Source of the DNA: Ignavibacteriota bacterium
Lineage (GTDB): Bacteria; Bacteroidota; Ignavibacteria; Ignavibacteriales; Melioribacteraceae
Direction of reading: 5' to 3'
Assembly (NCBI GenBank): GCA_016716225.1
Contig: JADJWT010000001.1
Span: forward strand, 744,001 to 808,000
Length of the DNA stretch: 64,000 nucleotides
Shown here in pieces: positions 7,545-17,385 of this stretch (position 1 is the stretch's first letter; every line of letters starts with the position of its first letter). The translations under genes were made by a program, and so were the position numbers. The notes under the pieces are model-generated. The model saw only the letters and a program-made list of their open reading frames with translations, did no database searches and was not told the origin of the DNA.

Positions 7545-10487
7545 TTATTTGATTAAAATTAACTTCCTGAAGTCTTCAAAAACCTTGCCAGTAGATGTAG
7601 AAGTTGCATTAAGTTTGTATAAGTAAGTCCCTGAACTTAGATTTGATGCATTAAATAAAAATTCATATTTTCCTTGTTTCTGAACTTCATTTACTAACTC
7701 GAATACTTTTTGTCCAAGTATGTCATATAATTCCAACTTAACAGTTGATTCTTCTAAAAGATTATATGTAATATTTGTGGTAGGATTGAATGGATTTGGA
7801 AAATTCTGAAAAAGTTCATAATCCGTGGAAAATTCTACTTTATCAGATTTAACATCAACAACATTTATAAGATATTCGTTACTATATTGTGAAATAGTAT
7901 CATTTGTAAATGCATAAACTCTATAATAATACGGAGAAATAAACTTTGGTACAGTATCAATATAATTTACTGTATTAGAATTAACAGTTCCAATAACTTT
8001 ATAATTTGAATCTTGAATTGCTGGTTTACTTTCTATAATAAAACCCAATTCTGATTGAGATTGATCTTGCCAACTTAATTCAACAAAATTTTGATCATTT
8101 ATAATTGCTGTAAGATCAGTTGGATTATTCAATTTCTTAAAAATACCACTAATGTTTGAAGATTCGCTTATTCCAAAATTATTAAATGCAACAACACAAT
8201 AACTGTATTTTTTACCTTCTTCAGCGCTATTATCCGTATATACAGATACATTTGATAAAACAGAATCAATAAATTCAAAATTTTGTTGATAGCTTTCTTT
8301 TCTGAGAATTTTATACCCTATTTCATTTGAAGAATTATCAACCCATGTTAAATTAATTTTCTCTTGTTGATTTACTTCAACAATAAGATTTGTTGGTGCA
8401 TTAATATTTGTGAAGTGTGAAACTCCTTTAGAAAAATTATGCTGAATTTCATTTTCATTTAATGCACGATTATAAATTGCAATTAAATAATATGTGCCTA
8501 ACCATGGTTTACTATCATTAAACTCATTAGCTATCCCAAACAAATACGTTGAATCCCAATTATTAAACACGCCACTTAAATGCATTTCTTTTTGAAGAAC
8601 ACCATTTATATACATTTTTGCAGTATCATTGTCTGAAAATGTGTATAGAAAATGAGTCAAATTTGTTGTTACTGTTTCAGCGTTAGAAATTAACGAGGGA
8701 ATTCCATTGTTGTCTGTTGAACTTGTCCTTAGTCTAAATTCATATCTATTTCCATTCTGTAAAAGCCCGAAATTTCTTTCAAACCTACTTGGCGAAAATG
8801 TAATAATCCTAGCTGGACCATTTTGAATAGTGCTTTCTGGTTTTAACCAAAGTTCAACGGTTATTTCATTTGAATTAATTAAAGAATCATAAAGTTTTTT
8901 AGGTTTATTTTCAGATTGAATAATTGTACTTTCAGAAATTTTGAGTGAATTATAAAACCATTCATAACTTCCGATTGAATTAATTTCCAGATTTAATGGT
9001 AAATTTTCTGTAACTCTATCATGCACTAATTTCCCAGTACCTTCATTAAATTCGTAAAAAGTTAGAATATTTGAAGAAACTCTCGAATTAGAATTGGTTA
9101 CAATTAATAAACCTTGGTTCGATTCAATTGACTTACCCCAAGATGTAACTTGACAAGTATATACTGAGTTATTTAAATCATCTTTAACATTTTCTAGGAT
9201 AAGTATCGAATCATTTTCTCCAACTAAATCAATTCCATTTTTTTTCCACTGATAAGTAATAGGTGTTAAGCTGGTAGCAGATATTATAAATTCTACGGTT
9301 TCACCTTCTATAACAAATTTTGTTGATGGTTGTTTATTTATAATAATTGGAGTATCAAGTATTGAATCTAATGCTTCAAACCATACATTGGCCATTTTTT
9401 GATATCCTTTGTCGTTTGGATGTAACGCATCGTTCATATCACCAAAGATTCCATTTCCAATTGTTCCCATAGAATCTATTACATAATCAATATCGGCACC
9501 ACTTTCCATATCCACAACAATTATTCTATCAGGATATGCGTTATTTAGGGGATTGTTTACTCTATCTAATGCCATTTCAACCACATTATTATTCAATGCG
9601 GTTACATAATTCTCATTTGGTACACGATCAATAATTCTTGCCAATATTACAATTACATCAACATCATTATCTTGCTCATAACGATCAATTTCATCCAGAA
9701 TTTGTTCCATATAATCCGGAATTGTACCATCAACAGGATTATCATTATTGTTTGTTCCAATATGAATTAAAATAATATTTGGATTATATGTTTCTAAATA
9801 TGGACCTGGAGTAATTTGTTGGTCAATTGAGTAAAAAGGTTGATATCTTCTTCCGGTAATTAATAAATTAGCTAATTCAGAAGATCTTATTCCAGGAAAT
9901 CCGGCATTTTCATCATTTGAAAAAAAGTTGGAACCTGCATGTTCACTTCCAATAAACTCAAAAGAATATCCTTTATTGTGTAGCAAATTAAATAACGGAA
10001 ATCTATAACCAATTTTATCTTCTACAACTCTTGTATCTTTACTTCTGTTGTCAAAAGTGATTGAGTTCCCGAGCGGTAGTATTCTTACTGGATCAATTGT
10101 CTTTTTTTGAAATGAAAAAATATTATTATGTAAGTCGTTGTTAACAAAAACAAAATTGTCTGAAATATCAAAAATTTCTTCGTTTTCATCAGCAGAAATT
10201 TTGATTTTTATAGGCTTATTTATTTGAGGAACTTTCCAACTATATGATCTTAAAACGGAATTTATCTTATGATCAATTTTTGTCCAAGTTGCATCATCAA
10301 AGGTATAATATAATGATAAAGACTTGACATCATTTGAATTCCAAGTAATACTATATCTTGAATCAGGGTACAAAATTTCATTTCCATTTGGAGATATTAA
10401 ATTAACGTTTTGGGCATGATAATAACTTAAAATCTGAAAAAGTAAAATTAAAAATAGGAATTTAAATTGTTTCAATTTGCTTGTCAA
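7545..10487 (-). CDS. Secreted SGNH/GDSL esterase with Ig, LamG, FN3 and T9SS sorting domains
   Basis: A 980-residue protein with a signal peptide (1-26). Residues about 27-115 form a Kre9/KNH-like Ig-fold domain (SITWNSNDV). An SGNH hydrolase domain follows at about 135-370: block I is LPLGNSIT with Ser142, block III is HIGTNNND with Asn246, and block V is DALHPN with Asp353 and His356. Next come an Ig domain (about 363-460), LamG (465-690), two FN3 domains and a T9SS tail with LFQNFPNPFNPTTNITYN. SGNH enzymes of this kind are mostly carbohydrate O-acetyl esterases. It starts 8 bp after the stop of 10496-11500 and appears to be the last gene of the polysaccharide operon, so I infer that it trims acetyl groups on the exported polymer. 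Confidence 0.85.
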   Translation of the reverse strand: MTSKLKQFKFLFLILLFQILSYYHAQNVNLISPNGNEILYPDSRYSITWNSNDVKSLSLYYTFDDATWTKIDHKINSVLRSYSWKVPQINKPIKIKISADENEEIFDISDNFVFVNNDLHNNIFSFQKKTIDPVRILPLGNSITFDNRSKDTRVVEDKIGYRFPLFNLLHNKGYSFEFIGSEHAGSNFFSNDENAGFPGIRSSELANLLITGRRYQPFYSIDQQITPGPYLETYNPNIILIHIGTNNNDNPVDGTIPDYMEQILDEIDRYEQDNDVDVIVILARIIDRVPNENYVTALNNNVVEMALDRVNNPLNNAYPDRIIVVDMESGADIDYVIDSMGTIGNGIFGDMNDALHPNDKGYQKMANVWFEALDSILDTPIIINKQPSTKFVIEGETVEFIISATSLTPITYQWKKNGIDLVGENDSILILENVKDDLNNSVYTCQVTSWGKSIESNQGLLIVTNSNSRVSSNILTFYEFNEGTGKLVHDRVTENLPLNLEINSIGSYEWFYNSLKISESTIIQSENKPKKLYDSLINSNEITVELWLKPESTIQNGPARIITFSPSRFERNFGLLQNGNRYEFRLRTSSTDNNGIPSLISNAETVTTNLTHFLYTFSDNDTAKMYINGVLQKEMHLSGVFNNWDSTYLFGIANEFNDSKPWLGTYYLIAIYNRALNENEIQHNFSKGVSHFTNINAPTNLIVEVNQQEKINLTWVDNSSNEIGYKILRKESYQQNFEFIDSVLSNVSVYTDNSAEEGKKYSYCVVAFNNFGISESSNISGIFKKLNNPTDLTAIINDQNFVELSWQDQSQSELGFIIESKPAIQDSNYKVIGTVNSNTVNYIDTVPKFISPYYYRVYAFTNDTISQYSNEYLINVVDVKSDKVEFSTDYELFQNFPNPFNPTTNITYNLLEESTVKLELYDILGQKVFELVNEVQKQGKYEFLFNASNLSSGTYLYKLNATSTSTGKVFEDFRKLILIK

Positions 10488-10495
10488 GATAGCCT

Positions 10496-11500
10496 TTAGA
10501 TATTAATTTTTGAGTTTTGTATTTCTTCTACAACTGAACCATTTTTATTTATAAAAATATTTAATATTCCACCAACAATTGCATCTATTATACCCTTTGC
10601 TCTAATTAACAAAGCTGTGGAAAGCGATAAAGAAGGTGATATAGAAAATAACGAAAAAGTAAAGACATATCCAAATTCCATTAAACCAATTCCGCCAATA
10701 GAAAATGGAATATTCATAATAAACATAATTACCGGTACGGCTACAAAACAAGTAATTAAATCAATTTCATTACTAAATGCTAATGAACTTAACCAAACAT
10801 TTAAAATAGCAAGTAGTTGAAATAATACAGAATTAACCATCGCCCAAATTATTGCATTTTTATCATTTTTGTATTCTAACACTGGTTTTCTAAGTTTATC
10901 GATTTTGCTAATAAATTTATTTATAAATTTATTTTTTTCACCAAAAAATTTTATCAATAATTTATATGAATTTTCGCTTATAACCAACCAAGCAACAAAA
11001 GTTAGTCCAATTGCTCCAATTCCCAAAGAAATAGTTAACCAATCATGATTAAATTTTTGTATATTAACTATAACTGCAATTATTGCAAATATAATTAAAG
11101 TAACTAATCCAGTAAATCTTTCAACTATTACCGAAGCAGCTGCTGTGTGTTTTTTACCGGTAAATTTTCCTAGTTGAAAAATTCTAACAACATCTCCGCC
11201 CATACTTGTTGGCAATATTAAATTAAAAAATTTACCAATATTGTAATATGCATAAATCCGCGATAATGAAACTTTAATACTTCGCGAATCTAAAAGCATT
11301 TTCCATTTAATTGCACTTGATAAATTTAATAGAAAGGTTATAAACAAAGCTGCAAAAACATAAAAAAAGTTTACATTTTTTAAAAGATTAACAAATTTTT
11401 CTCTTCCTTCGGAATTTAAAATACCCGCTTTGTATAATGCAAAATAAATTAGAAAAAGTGTAAAAACTATTCTGAAAGTGGAAGTGATAAATTTTTTCAT
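10496..11500 (-). CDS. UPF0104/LPG-synthase-TM-like membrane protein (flippase-like)
   Basis: A 334-residue polytopic membrane protein with about eight segments. It carries the family signature: PTSMGGDVVRIFQLGKFTGK followed by AAASVIVERFTGL, and late in the protein FSIGGIGLMEFGYVFTFSLF. This family (YbhN/AglD, lysylphosphatidylglycerol synthase transmembrane region) is common in lipid and glycan loci and is thought to handle or flip lipid-linked substrates; the exact role is often unknown. It lies 7 bp after the acetyltransferase gene and 8 bp before the SGNH gene, inside the long operon. Confidence 0.8.
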   Translation of the reverse strand: MKKFITSTFRIVFTLFLIYFALYKAGILNSEGREKFVNLLKNVNFFYVFAALFITFLLNLSSAIKWKMLLDSRSIKVSLSRIYAYYNIGKFFNLILPTSMGGDVVRIFQLGKFTGKKHTAAASVIVERFTGLVTLIIFAIIAVIVNIQKFNHDWLTISLGIGAIGLTFVAWLVISENSYKLLIKFFGEKNKFINKFISKIDKLRKPVLEYKNDKNAIIWAMVNSVLFQLLAILNVWLSSLAFSNEIDLITCFVAVPVIMFIMNIPFSIGGIGLMEFGYVFTFSLFSISPSLSLSTALLIRAKGIIDAIVGGILNIFINKNGSVVEEIQNSKINI

Positions 11501-11507
11501 CTAAAAA

Positions 11508-12263
11508 TTAAATTCTTGATTTATGAACTTTTGCGGGAATTCCAAATACAATTGAATATTCCGGTACATCTTTATTTACAAATGAACAAGCGCCAATTAT
11601 TGATCCTTTTCCAATTTTTACACCATCAGCAATTACACTATTTGCGCCAATCCAAACATCATCCCCAATGTACACACCACCCTTACTATCAAAACCTTGA
11701 TGAGCAATTGGAATATCAATTCTATCTGTTTTATGATTTCCACCACCAATGTAGCAGTATGCTGCAATAAAAACATACTTCCCAATTTCAATATTTCCGT
11801 TTGCAATAGAAATTCTGCAATTGCTTCCAATACTCGAAAAACTATCTATTTTAATTTCGCCTTCTCTTACTTTAATTTCAGTTGCCCTTCCAACAAAATT
11901 TTTTTCATTAATTTTTATTGCTGATGTTTCTGAACCTCTTACACTTAGGTTAACCAAATCATCGATAATACACCCTTTTTCTATTGATATTTTCTTTGCT
12001 TGTTTAAAACTTACACTATTTCCAATTGTGGTTTTTTTACCTAACTTTTTAAAAAGTTTTGGATATGTTAATTGTCGGAATAATAACCCCAACAAACCGA
12101 ACATATTCGCAAATAAAAAAGTAAATAATTCATATAAAAATAAATCGATAATGTTCCTATTACCAATAACAATATCTTGGTATTTTCCTAACCGAGAAGT
12201 TTTTTTATCATCAATAAATGAGTGAAAATTTAAATTATGTTCTTCTTTTTGTTGGACTTCCAT
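11508..12263 (-). CDS. Hexapeptide-repeat (left-handed beta-helix) acyltransferase
   Basis: A 251-residue protein. Its C-terminal half carries regular hexapeptide turns, for example VYIGDDVWIGANSVIADGVK followed by IGKGSIIGACSFVNKD, and it ends with FGIPAKVH, the usual closing motif of sugar O-/N-acetyltransferases of the WcaF/Maa group. A catalytic-type His lies in GGGNHKTD. There is one hydrophobic stretch in the N-terminal third (LFTFLFANMFGLLGLLF), which may place it at the membrane. It probably adds an acetyl group to a sugar of the polymer, and the esterase at the end of the same operon could remove such groups. It starts 3 bp after the FrhB-like gene. Confidence 0.8.
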   Translation of the reverse strand: MEVQQKEEHNLNFHSFIDDKKTSRLGKYQDIVIGNRNIIDLFLYELFTFLFANMFGLLGLLFRQLTYPKLFKKLGKKTTIGNSVSFKQAKKISIEKGCIIDDLVNLSVRGSETSAIKINEKNFVGRATEIKVREGEIKIDSFSSIGSNCRISIANGNIEIGKYVFIAAYCYIGGGNHKTDRIDIPIAHQGFDSKGGVYIGDDVWIGANSVIADGVKIGKGSIIGACSFVNKDVPEYSIVFGIPAKVHKSRI

Positions 12264-12266
12264 ACT

Positions 12267-13628
12267 CTATTTTCTTCTATATTTTTTACTTTTATTATAT
12301 TGTCTTAATTTTATGAAAGGAACGCCCCATTTGGATGTTAGAAATTTGTATAAAGGATATCTAATAATTCTATGATGTCCACACATCATTACAAATGTTT
12401 CCAATCTTTCTTCAAAACTTTCACGCAATGTAGGTTTAGGAACTGCTCTATCATAAATTGGAACCGGAATTCCTTTAGCTTTTAATCTTTCGACACGTAA
12501 CGGAGTTTTAAGACCTTTTTTGCGTCTATGCAATTTATGCGTTTGATAATTTTTATTTTTTGTTACATCTTCAACAACCAAAGAACCAGCTGCAACCGCA
12601 TTGTTTAATGCTCTTAAACCTTTTTCAGTTCTAATCAACATTTTGGATTGAGATTCAAAAATATATTTTCCGGTTTCGTCTCTTGTCCATGCATCGCTGA
12701 CGGAAATATCAGAAAATTCCGAAGATCCATCAATACATGTTTGGCATCTAAACGGACTGTATAATTGTGTCATGTAATTAATTGCACCATCTTTAAAATT
12801 TGAATAATGCATATTAACTTTTTCACCTGATTTTAACGTTGCTCTTATATGTCCAGGCCAAGAGCCTTCTCTAAAATTAAATGTCGTAATATCATTTGGA
12901 TCAACATTTTTCATTTCCATCATTTCTAAAGCAACAAATGGTTCCATAGCTGCTGCACAAAATAAACCAATTACCAATTCTATTTTTTGAACAACTGGAT
13001 CTTTAATTTTTTCCATTAATCTTATACCATGTATTTGACAAGGTAAAGCTGCCATTGCATACTTTCCGGGCAAATCTCTTATTTCCTTAAATACTTCATT
13101 GACGGGAATTACAATATATTTTGATTGCTGACTTTCCAATAATTCTTCATATGTTCTAGCAATATATACTTCACCGTAATATGGTTTATTTGGATTCATT
13201 CTTGTTACAATACACCCGTCTACAACTTTTCTTTTTAGTAAATCCCAAAGTAAACCGGTAATTACGCCACCGCCAGCACCACCACCTCTAATTCTATTAT
13301 CACTGGAATATCCAACTACAGTTTTTATTACTTCGCCATCAAAAGTATCAGCATCATTTGAATGTCCGAAAGTAATCTCTGTTAATTCTTTAAAGTTAAC
13401 TTTTTCACCGGGACAAATATCTGCACAAATTCCACAAGATGTACATAAATCTTCGTTAATTTCCGGATAAAAATCTTTTCCAATTACTAAAGCTTTTTCG
13501 GGACATGCACCTACACATGTTCCGCTTCTTGTGCAAAGATTTTTATTTGTAAATGCGATGCTTAATTTCTTCTTATCAATTTTCTTTAAAGAATTTCCAT
13601 CAACAAAATTAGGATTTGAATCTTGCAT
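12267..13628 (-). CDS. FrhB/FdhB-like iron-sulfur flavoprotein paired with pyruvyl transferase
   Basis: A 453-residue member of the coenzyme F420 hydrogenase/dehydrogenase beta-subunit family. An N-terminal ferredoxin segment has Cys32, Cys38, Cys42 (CTRSGTCVGACP) and a complete second set Cys62, Cys65, Cys68, Cys72 (CTSCGICADICP). The FrhB N- and C-terminal domains follow (GGGAGGGVITGLLWDLLKR; LPCQIHGIR; FRCQTCIDGSSEFSDISVSD). Genes of this type are found next to polysaccharide pyruvyl transferases in many exopolysaccharide loci, and the neighbour upstream here is one; the redox reaction is not settled. Position 35, where a ferredoxin would have its second cysteine, is serine, so the first cluster may be three-coordinated or lost. 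Confidence 0.8.
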   Translation of the reverse strand: MQDSNPNFVDGNSLKKIDKKKLSIAFTNKNLCTRSGTCVGACPEKALVIGKDFYPEINEDLCTSCGICADICPGEKVNFKELTEITFGHSNDADTFDGEVIKTVVGYSSDNRIRGGGAGGGVITGLLWDLLKRKVVDGCIVTRMNPNKPYYGEVYIARTYEELLESQQSKYIVIPVNEVFKEIRDLPGKYAMAALPCQIHGIRLMEKIKDPVVQKIELVIGLFCAAAMEPFVALEMMEMKNVDPNDITTFNFREGSWPGHIRATLKSGEKVNMHYSNFKDGAINYMTQLYSPFRCQTCIDGSSEFSDISVSDAWTRDETGKYIFESQSKMLIRTEKGLRALNNAVAAGSLVVEDVTKNKNYQTHKLHRRKKGLKTPLRVERLKAKGIPVPIYDRAVPKPTLRESFEERLETFVMMCGHHRIIRYPLYKFLTSKWGVPFIKLRQYNKSKKYRRK

Positions 13629-13638
13629 CTAATTTTCC

Positions 13639-14826
13639 CTATTTAATTTTAAGTAACTCACCAACCAAATTCACAACATCCTTTGCTTTTTGCTGTTCTC
13701 TTCTTACTAGCGGAATCATATTTTCTTTTGTTTCAACTCGTTTATTCCAGCCGTCTTTAATAATTCTCATCAGATTTTCATAATTCATATCTTCAAAATC
13801 AATTATCCAATCCCCTTGACCAATTGTTTTTACATATCCGCCGGATTTTGGATAAGCATTAATTGTTATCATTGGTGTTAATGCTGCCGATGAAAGAATT
13901 AAAGAATGAGTTCGCATTCCAACATGCAATCCGCATTTGCTTAATAAACTTGTAATTTCTTGATATGTATATTTTGCATTTGCAATTACTGTAATTTTAT
14001 TTCTGTTTTTAACTTTTGCCAAAACTTCGTTAGCAATTGTTATATCCATAACTTGTGTTACTGTGAACATAATATCTAACTTCATTTCTTCAATTATTGA
14101 ATCAAGAGTTTTAGCTATTAATTCAACAAATTTTTCTCTTCCAAATTCTTCTCCCCCATGCATGATCTTTTGCCAAGAATCAATATATGCATTTATGTTA
14201 AAGCTCAAAGTTCCATTTGGATTTTTGAATAATCCTTCTTTTTGAGCAATTTCATTAATTTTTGATTCATGAATATTTTTTGTGTTTATTGCACAATCAG
14301 CACCATCTATTATCTTTGTATATTTTAATTTGTTGTTATCAAGCATATCTTTGGATTGCTGATCTCTAACACTTAAATAAGGACTAGCATCCAATATTTT
14401 TTGCATTGCAACTCTGCCACGATCCGTAGTTATTGGTCCTAAACTTGCATTGTATGGTAGAATTGGAATTTTCCTTTTTTTTGCTGACGGAGCAAACAAT
14501 GCAATTGTTGATAAATAATTGAAAAGCGGATTAAAATATTTTCTATCAAACAAAATATTATCTGTTATTAAAATTAAATCTGTATCAATCATTGATTTAT
14601 AAGTTGGATAACCTAATATTTTGAAAGCCATATTCCAGGGCTTTAATCCCATTGCTTCTATGTTATGATGACCAAAATGTTTATTAACAAAATCAACACT
14701 CCAAGTTGGTACTAAAAATTTTATATCGGAATATTTTTCAGTAATATCATCCAATAAATTTCCAAGGATTGCATTATCGCCTGCATTTCTTCCGGAAAAA
14801 TTTCCTAACACTGTAACTCTTTTCAT
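13639..14826 (-). CDS. Polysaccharide pyruvyl transferase family protein
   Basis: A 395-residue protein starting MKRVTVLGNFSGRNAGDNAI, the N-terminal nucleotide-fold signature of the CsaB/WcaK pyruvyl transferase family. These enzymes move pyruvate from phosphoenolpyruvate onto hexoses as a ketal and so add negative charge. The family C-terminal motif is present (CGLHVGMRTHSLILSSAALTP, with the conserved His-x-Gly-x-Arg-x-His). Ten bp separate it from the FrhB-like gene downstream, which is its usual partner. I infer that it either pyruvylates the repeat unit or acts in a related transfer; the family also contains members of other function. Confidence 0.8.
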   Translation of the reverse strand: MKRVTVLGNFSGRNAGDNAILGNLLDDITEKYSDIKFLVPTWSVDFVNKHFGHHNIEAMGLKPWNMAFKILGYPTYKSMIDTDLILITDNILFDRKYFNPLFNYLSTIALFAPSAKKRKIPILPYNASLGPITTDRGRVAMQKILDASPYLSVRDQQSKDMLDNNKLKYTKIIDGADCAINTKNIHESKINEIAQKEGLFKNPNGTLSFNINAYIDSWQKIMHGGEEFGREKFVELIAKTLDSIIEEMKLDIMFTVTQVMDITIANEVLAKVKNRNKITVIANAKYTYQEITSLLSKCGLHVGMRTHSLILSSAALTPMITINAYPKSGGYVKTIGQGDWIIDFEDMNYENLMRIIKDGWNKRVETKENMIPLVRREQQKAKDVVNLVGELLKIK

Positions 14827-14858
14827 TCTTTATTTTGCTCCTTTTATTTCAAAAAACT

Positions 14859-15839
14859 TTATATCAATTTCTTTTCTTTATACCAATTTGCTGTTCTGGT
14901 TAAACCTTCTTCCAAAGTTATTTGCGGATTATAGTTAAGAATAGTTTTAGCTTTTGTAATATCGAATGCTCGGTCCTTAACAAAGAAATCTATTCTTCTT
15001 CTAAATATTGGGGGTGATATTCCAAATGGTTTACAAATAAATTCGCATAAAGCTCCGGCAACCCAAACCGGAAAAACGGGAATTTTAATTTTCGATAACG
15101 GCTTGTTTAAAATCTTTGCAATTTTTTCTACTAACTCATTTAATGTTAAATATCCGTTCCCACCAATTGTAAAAATTTCATTGTTTGCTTTTTCACTTTC
15201 GCCGGCTAATCTAAATCCTTCAACTAAATCTTCAACAAATGTTAAATGATAAAGAACATTTCCGTTTCCAATCATTTTAAATTTACCATTGCTGATTGTT
15301 TTGAAAAGTTTAAGAAATCTTGTATCTCCGGGACCATAAATTCCCACCGGACGAACGACTGTTCCCGCAAGTCCTTCTTCTTTGAAAAATTTTAATGCTA
15401 ATTTTTCACCGTCTAATTTTGATTCTTGATAATAATCTCCCGGATTATCCGGATGTGTTTCTTTTGCGGGTGGATTTTTTATATCACCTTGAACTCCAAC
15501 CGTACTGCAATGAACAAATTTTTTAACTCCGGCTTTTTTTGCTGCAACTAATAATTTTTTTGTGCCTTCAACATTTACATCCCAAAAATATTTTTGCGGA
15601 ACACCTTCAGTTCTATATGCTGCACCAATGTGATAAACCACGTCTACATCTTTCATAATATTATCGTTAATTTCATCTTTAGCTAAATCAACATAAGCTA
15701 ATTCAATATTCAAACCATCCAACAATTCCAAGTTGCTGGATTTTCTCACCAAACCTTTTACTTGATATCCATTTTTTAATAAATTTTTTACCATGTACGA
15801 ACTTGTAAATCCATTTGCACCCGTTACCAAAGCTTTCAT
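14859..15839 (-). CDS. NAD(P)-dependent epimerase/dehydratase (extended SDR)
   Basis: A 326-residue extended short-chain dehydrogenase. The Rossmann motif TGANGFTSSYMV at the N-terminus has the GxxGxxx spacing. The catalytic Tyr-x3-Lys is YQESK, preceded by STVG. It resembles the dihydroflavonol reductase/3-beta-HSD-like group of sugar epimerases (VRPVGIYGPGDTRF). Glycan loci use such enzymes to epimerise or reduce nucleotide sugars; the substrate cannot be named from sequence. Its start overlaps the stop of the GlpD-like gene by one base (TAATG), so the two are probably co-translated. Confidence 0.75.
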   Translation of the reverse strand: MKALVTGANGFTSSYMVKNLLKNGYQVKGLVRKSSNLELLDGLNIELAYVDLAKDEINDNIMKDVDVVYHIGAAYRTEGVPQKYFWDVNVEGTKKLLVAAKKAGVKKFVHCSTVGVQGDIKNPPAKETHPDNPGDYYQESKLDGEKLALKFFKEEGLAGTVVRPVGIYGPGDTRFLKLFKTISNGKFKMIGNGNVLYHLTFVEDLVEGFRLAGESEKANNEIFTIGGNGYLTLNELVEKIAKILNKPLSKIKIPVFPVWVAGALCEFICKPFGISPPIFRRRIDFFVKDRAFDITKAKTILNYNPQITLEEGLTRTANWYKEKKLI

Positions 15840-17368
15840 TAAACCAAAACTCCTTCTTTTTCGGAAATTACTAATCCTCTTTTCGTATAATAATTCTTCA
15901 AATCTTCAATTTCATTTTCTGTTTTTTCTTTATCCCAGCCTAAAATATTACAAATTTCTTCTGCGTATTTTAAAGCATTAATTGGATTATCACCTAATGT
16001 CGATCGACGTAATAGCAAATCTTGCAAATGAACAACCGATTCATTTTCAAATTTGGATTTAATAATTTCTCTAACTTCTTTATCTTCTAAATTCCAATCC
16101 CATTCAAAAACTCCGTATTCTTTATTTGATTTAGAACTGAACTTAATACTTTTTCTTTTTCCAATATTTTTATTTTCGAAAATTTTATTTAAAACTTTCT
16201 CTGCAACTAATCGTGAAGTTGTTAATTTAACTCCGGATAAACTATATAATCCTTGCGGTCCGCCTTGTTCCGCATGATTAAGAATAATTTCTCTTACTGC
16301 AATTTCATTTGAACCTTGTTTTTTTGCTGGAAGCAATCCAGAATAAATTTGCAGAATTTTATCTTTTGTTAAATTCAAATTGGGAATTGACAAATTCAAA
16401 TCTTCAATAAAATTGTTTATTGATTCTTCTGTAGGAATTGGATTAGTTTCAACTCCATCCCAAGTTTGGTGAGTTGTACCGGCAAATAATTTACCTTTCC
16501 ATGGGCGCAAAAAATATGCTTTTGCATTATCTTTTGGCGGAGTAATTGCAAGTGCGCTTTCCGATAAAGCATCAACATCAAACAATATATTCCATGCTAT
16601 TGAATATTTAAACAAATCTTCAAAATCTTTATGGAAAGATTTTGCTAATTCTCTGCTCCAAGGTCCGGTTGAATTTATTATAATTGATGAATTAAACTCA
16701 ACTTCCGAATTTGATTTTTCATCAACTGCAATTACACCTTTAACTTTATTATCTTCTTTAACAATACTTTTAACTTCAAAATAATTTAAAGCAGTACAGC
16801 CATTATCCACAGCAGTTTTAAGAATTTCTAAAATTACAAGTTGAGAATCATCCATTGCGCCGTCATTCCAAACTGCGCCGCCTTTTAATTCTTTTGTATC
16901 AACCATCGGAAAAATATCTTTTACTTTTTTTGATGAAATTATTTTTCCGTTGAGTAAACTATTTTTTTCACCAACTTCGTTATTTCGATTGATAGATAAA
17001 ATATCATTTAAATTTAGTGCAGCCCACATGATTGAATTTCTTTGCAAACCCTTGTTGTACAATGGCATTAAGCATGAAATTGGTTTTGTTAAATTCGGGA
17101 AGTTTTTCAAAAACCATTTTCTTTCGCCAACGGATTCTTTAAATCTGTGCAAATCTAAAGACTGCAAATATCTCAATCCGCCGTGAACAATTCTTAAACT
17201 GTTAAAACTTGTTGCTGAACCAAAATCGTTTTTTTCAAGCAATAATGTTTTCAAACCTCTGCACGCCGATTCATATGCGAGCATTACACCGTAAAATCCT
17301 CCGCCGATTATGATCATATCATAATTTTTGTTTTTTGCGGAATTAATATCTCTAATAATTTTTGTCAT
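15839..17368 (-). CDS. FAD-dependent oxidoreductase, glycerol-3-phosphate dehydrogenase (GlpD)-like
   Basis: A 509-residue protein with the FAD-binding motif MIIIGGGFYGVMLAYESA near the N-terminus. The GlpD signature region is DFGSATSFNSLRIVHGGLRY, close to the canonical DFASGTS...HGGLRYLE. The family's catalytic-region block NSTGPWSREL is also present. True GlpD oxidises glycerol-3-phosphate to dihydroxyacetone phosphate at the membrane. The location between an SDR and an asparagine-synthase-like gene in a glycan operon suggests a divergent role, perhaps oxidation of a sugar or polyol phosphate for the polymer. I am sure of the fold, less so of the substrate. Confidence 0.75.
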   Translation of the reverse strand: MTKIIRDINSAKNKNYDMIIIGGGFYGVMLAYESACRGLKTLLLEKNDFGSATSFNSLRIVHGGLRYLQSLDLHRFKESVGERKWFLKNFPNLTKPISCLMPLYNKGLQRNSIMWAALNLNDILSINRNNEVGEKNSLLNGKIISSKKVKDIFPMVDTKELKGGAVWNDGAMDDSQLVILEILKTAVDNGCTALNYFEVKSIVKEDNKVKGVIAVDEKSNSEVEFNSSIIINSTGPWSRELAKSFHKDFEDLFKYSIAWNILFDVDALSESALAITPPKDNAKAYFLRPWKGKLFAGTTHQTWDGVETNPIPTEESINNFIEDLNLSIPNLNLTKDKILQIYSGLLPAKKQGSNEIAVREIILNHAEQGGPQGLYSLSGVKLTTSRLVAEKVLNKIFENKNIGKRKSIKFSSKSNKEYGVFEWDWNLEDKEVREIIKSKFENESVVHLQDLLLRRSTLGDNPINALKYAEEICNILGWDKEKTENEIEDLKNYYTKRGLVISEKEGVLV

Positions 17369-17385
17369 TTTAAATCTATTTTATA

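Noticed and set aside
11516..12225. Several overlapping open frames in and opposite to the hexapeptide acyltransferase gene
   Set aside because: The hexapeptide repeat makes periodic open frames on all strands; only the minus-strand 251-residue frame has the conserved pattern.
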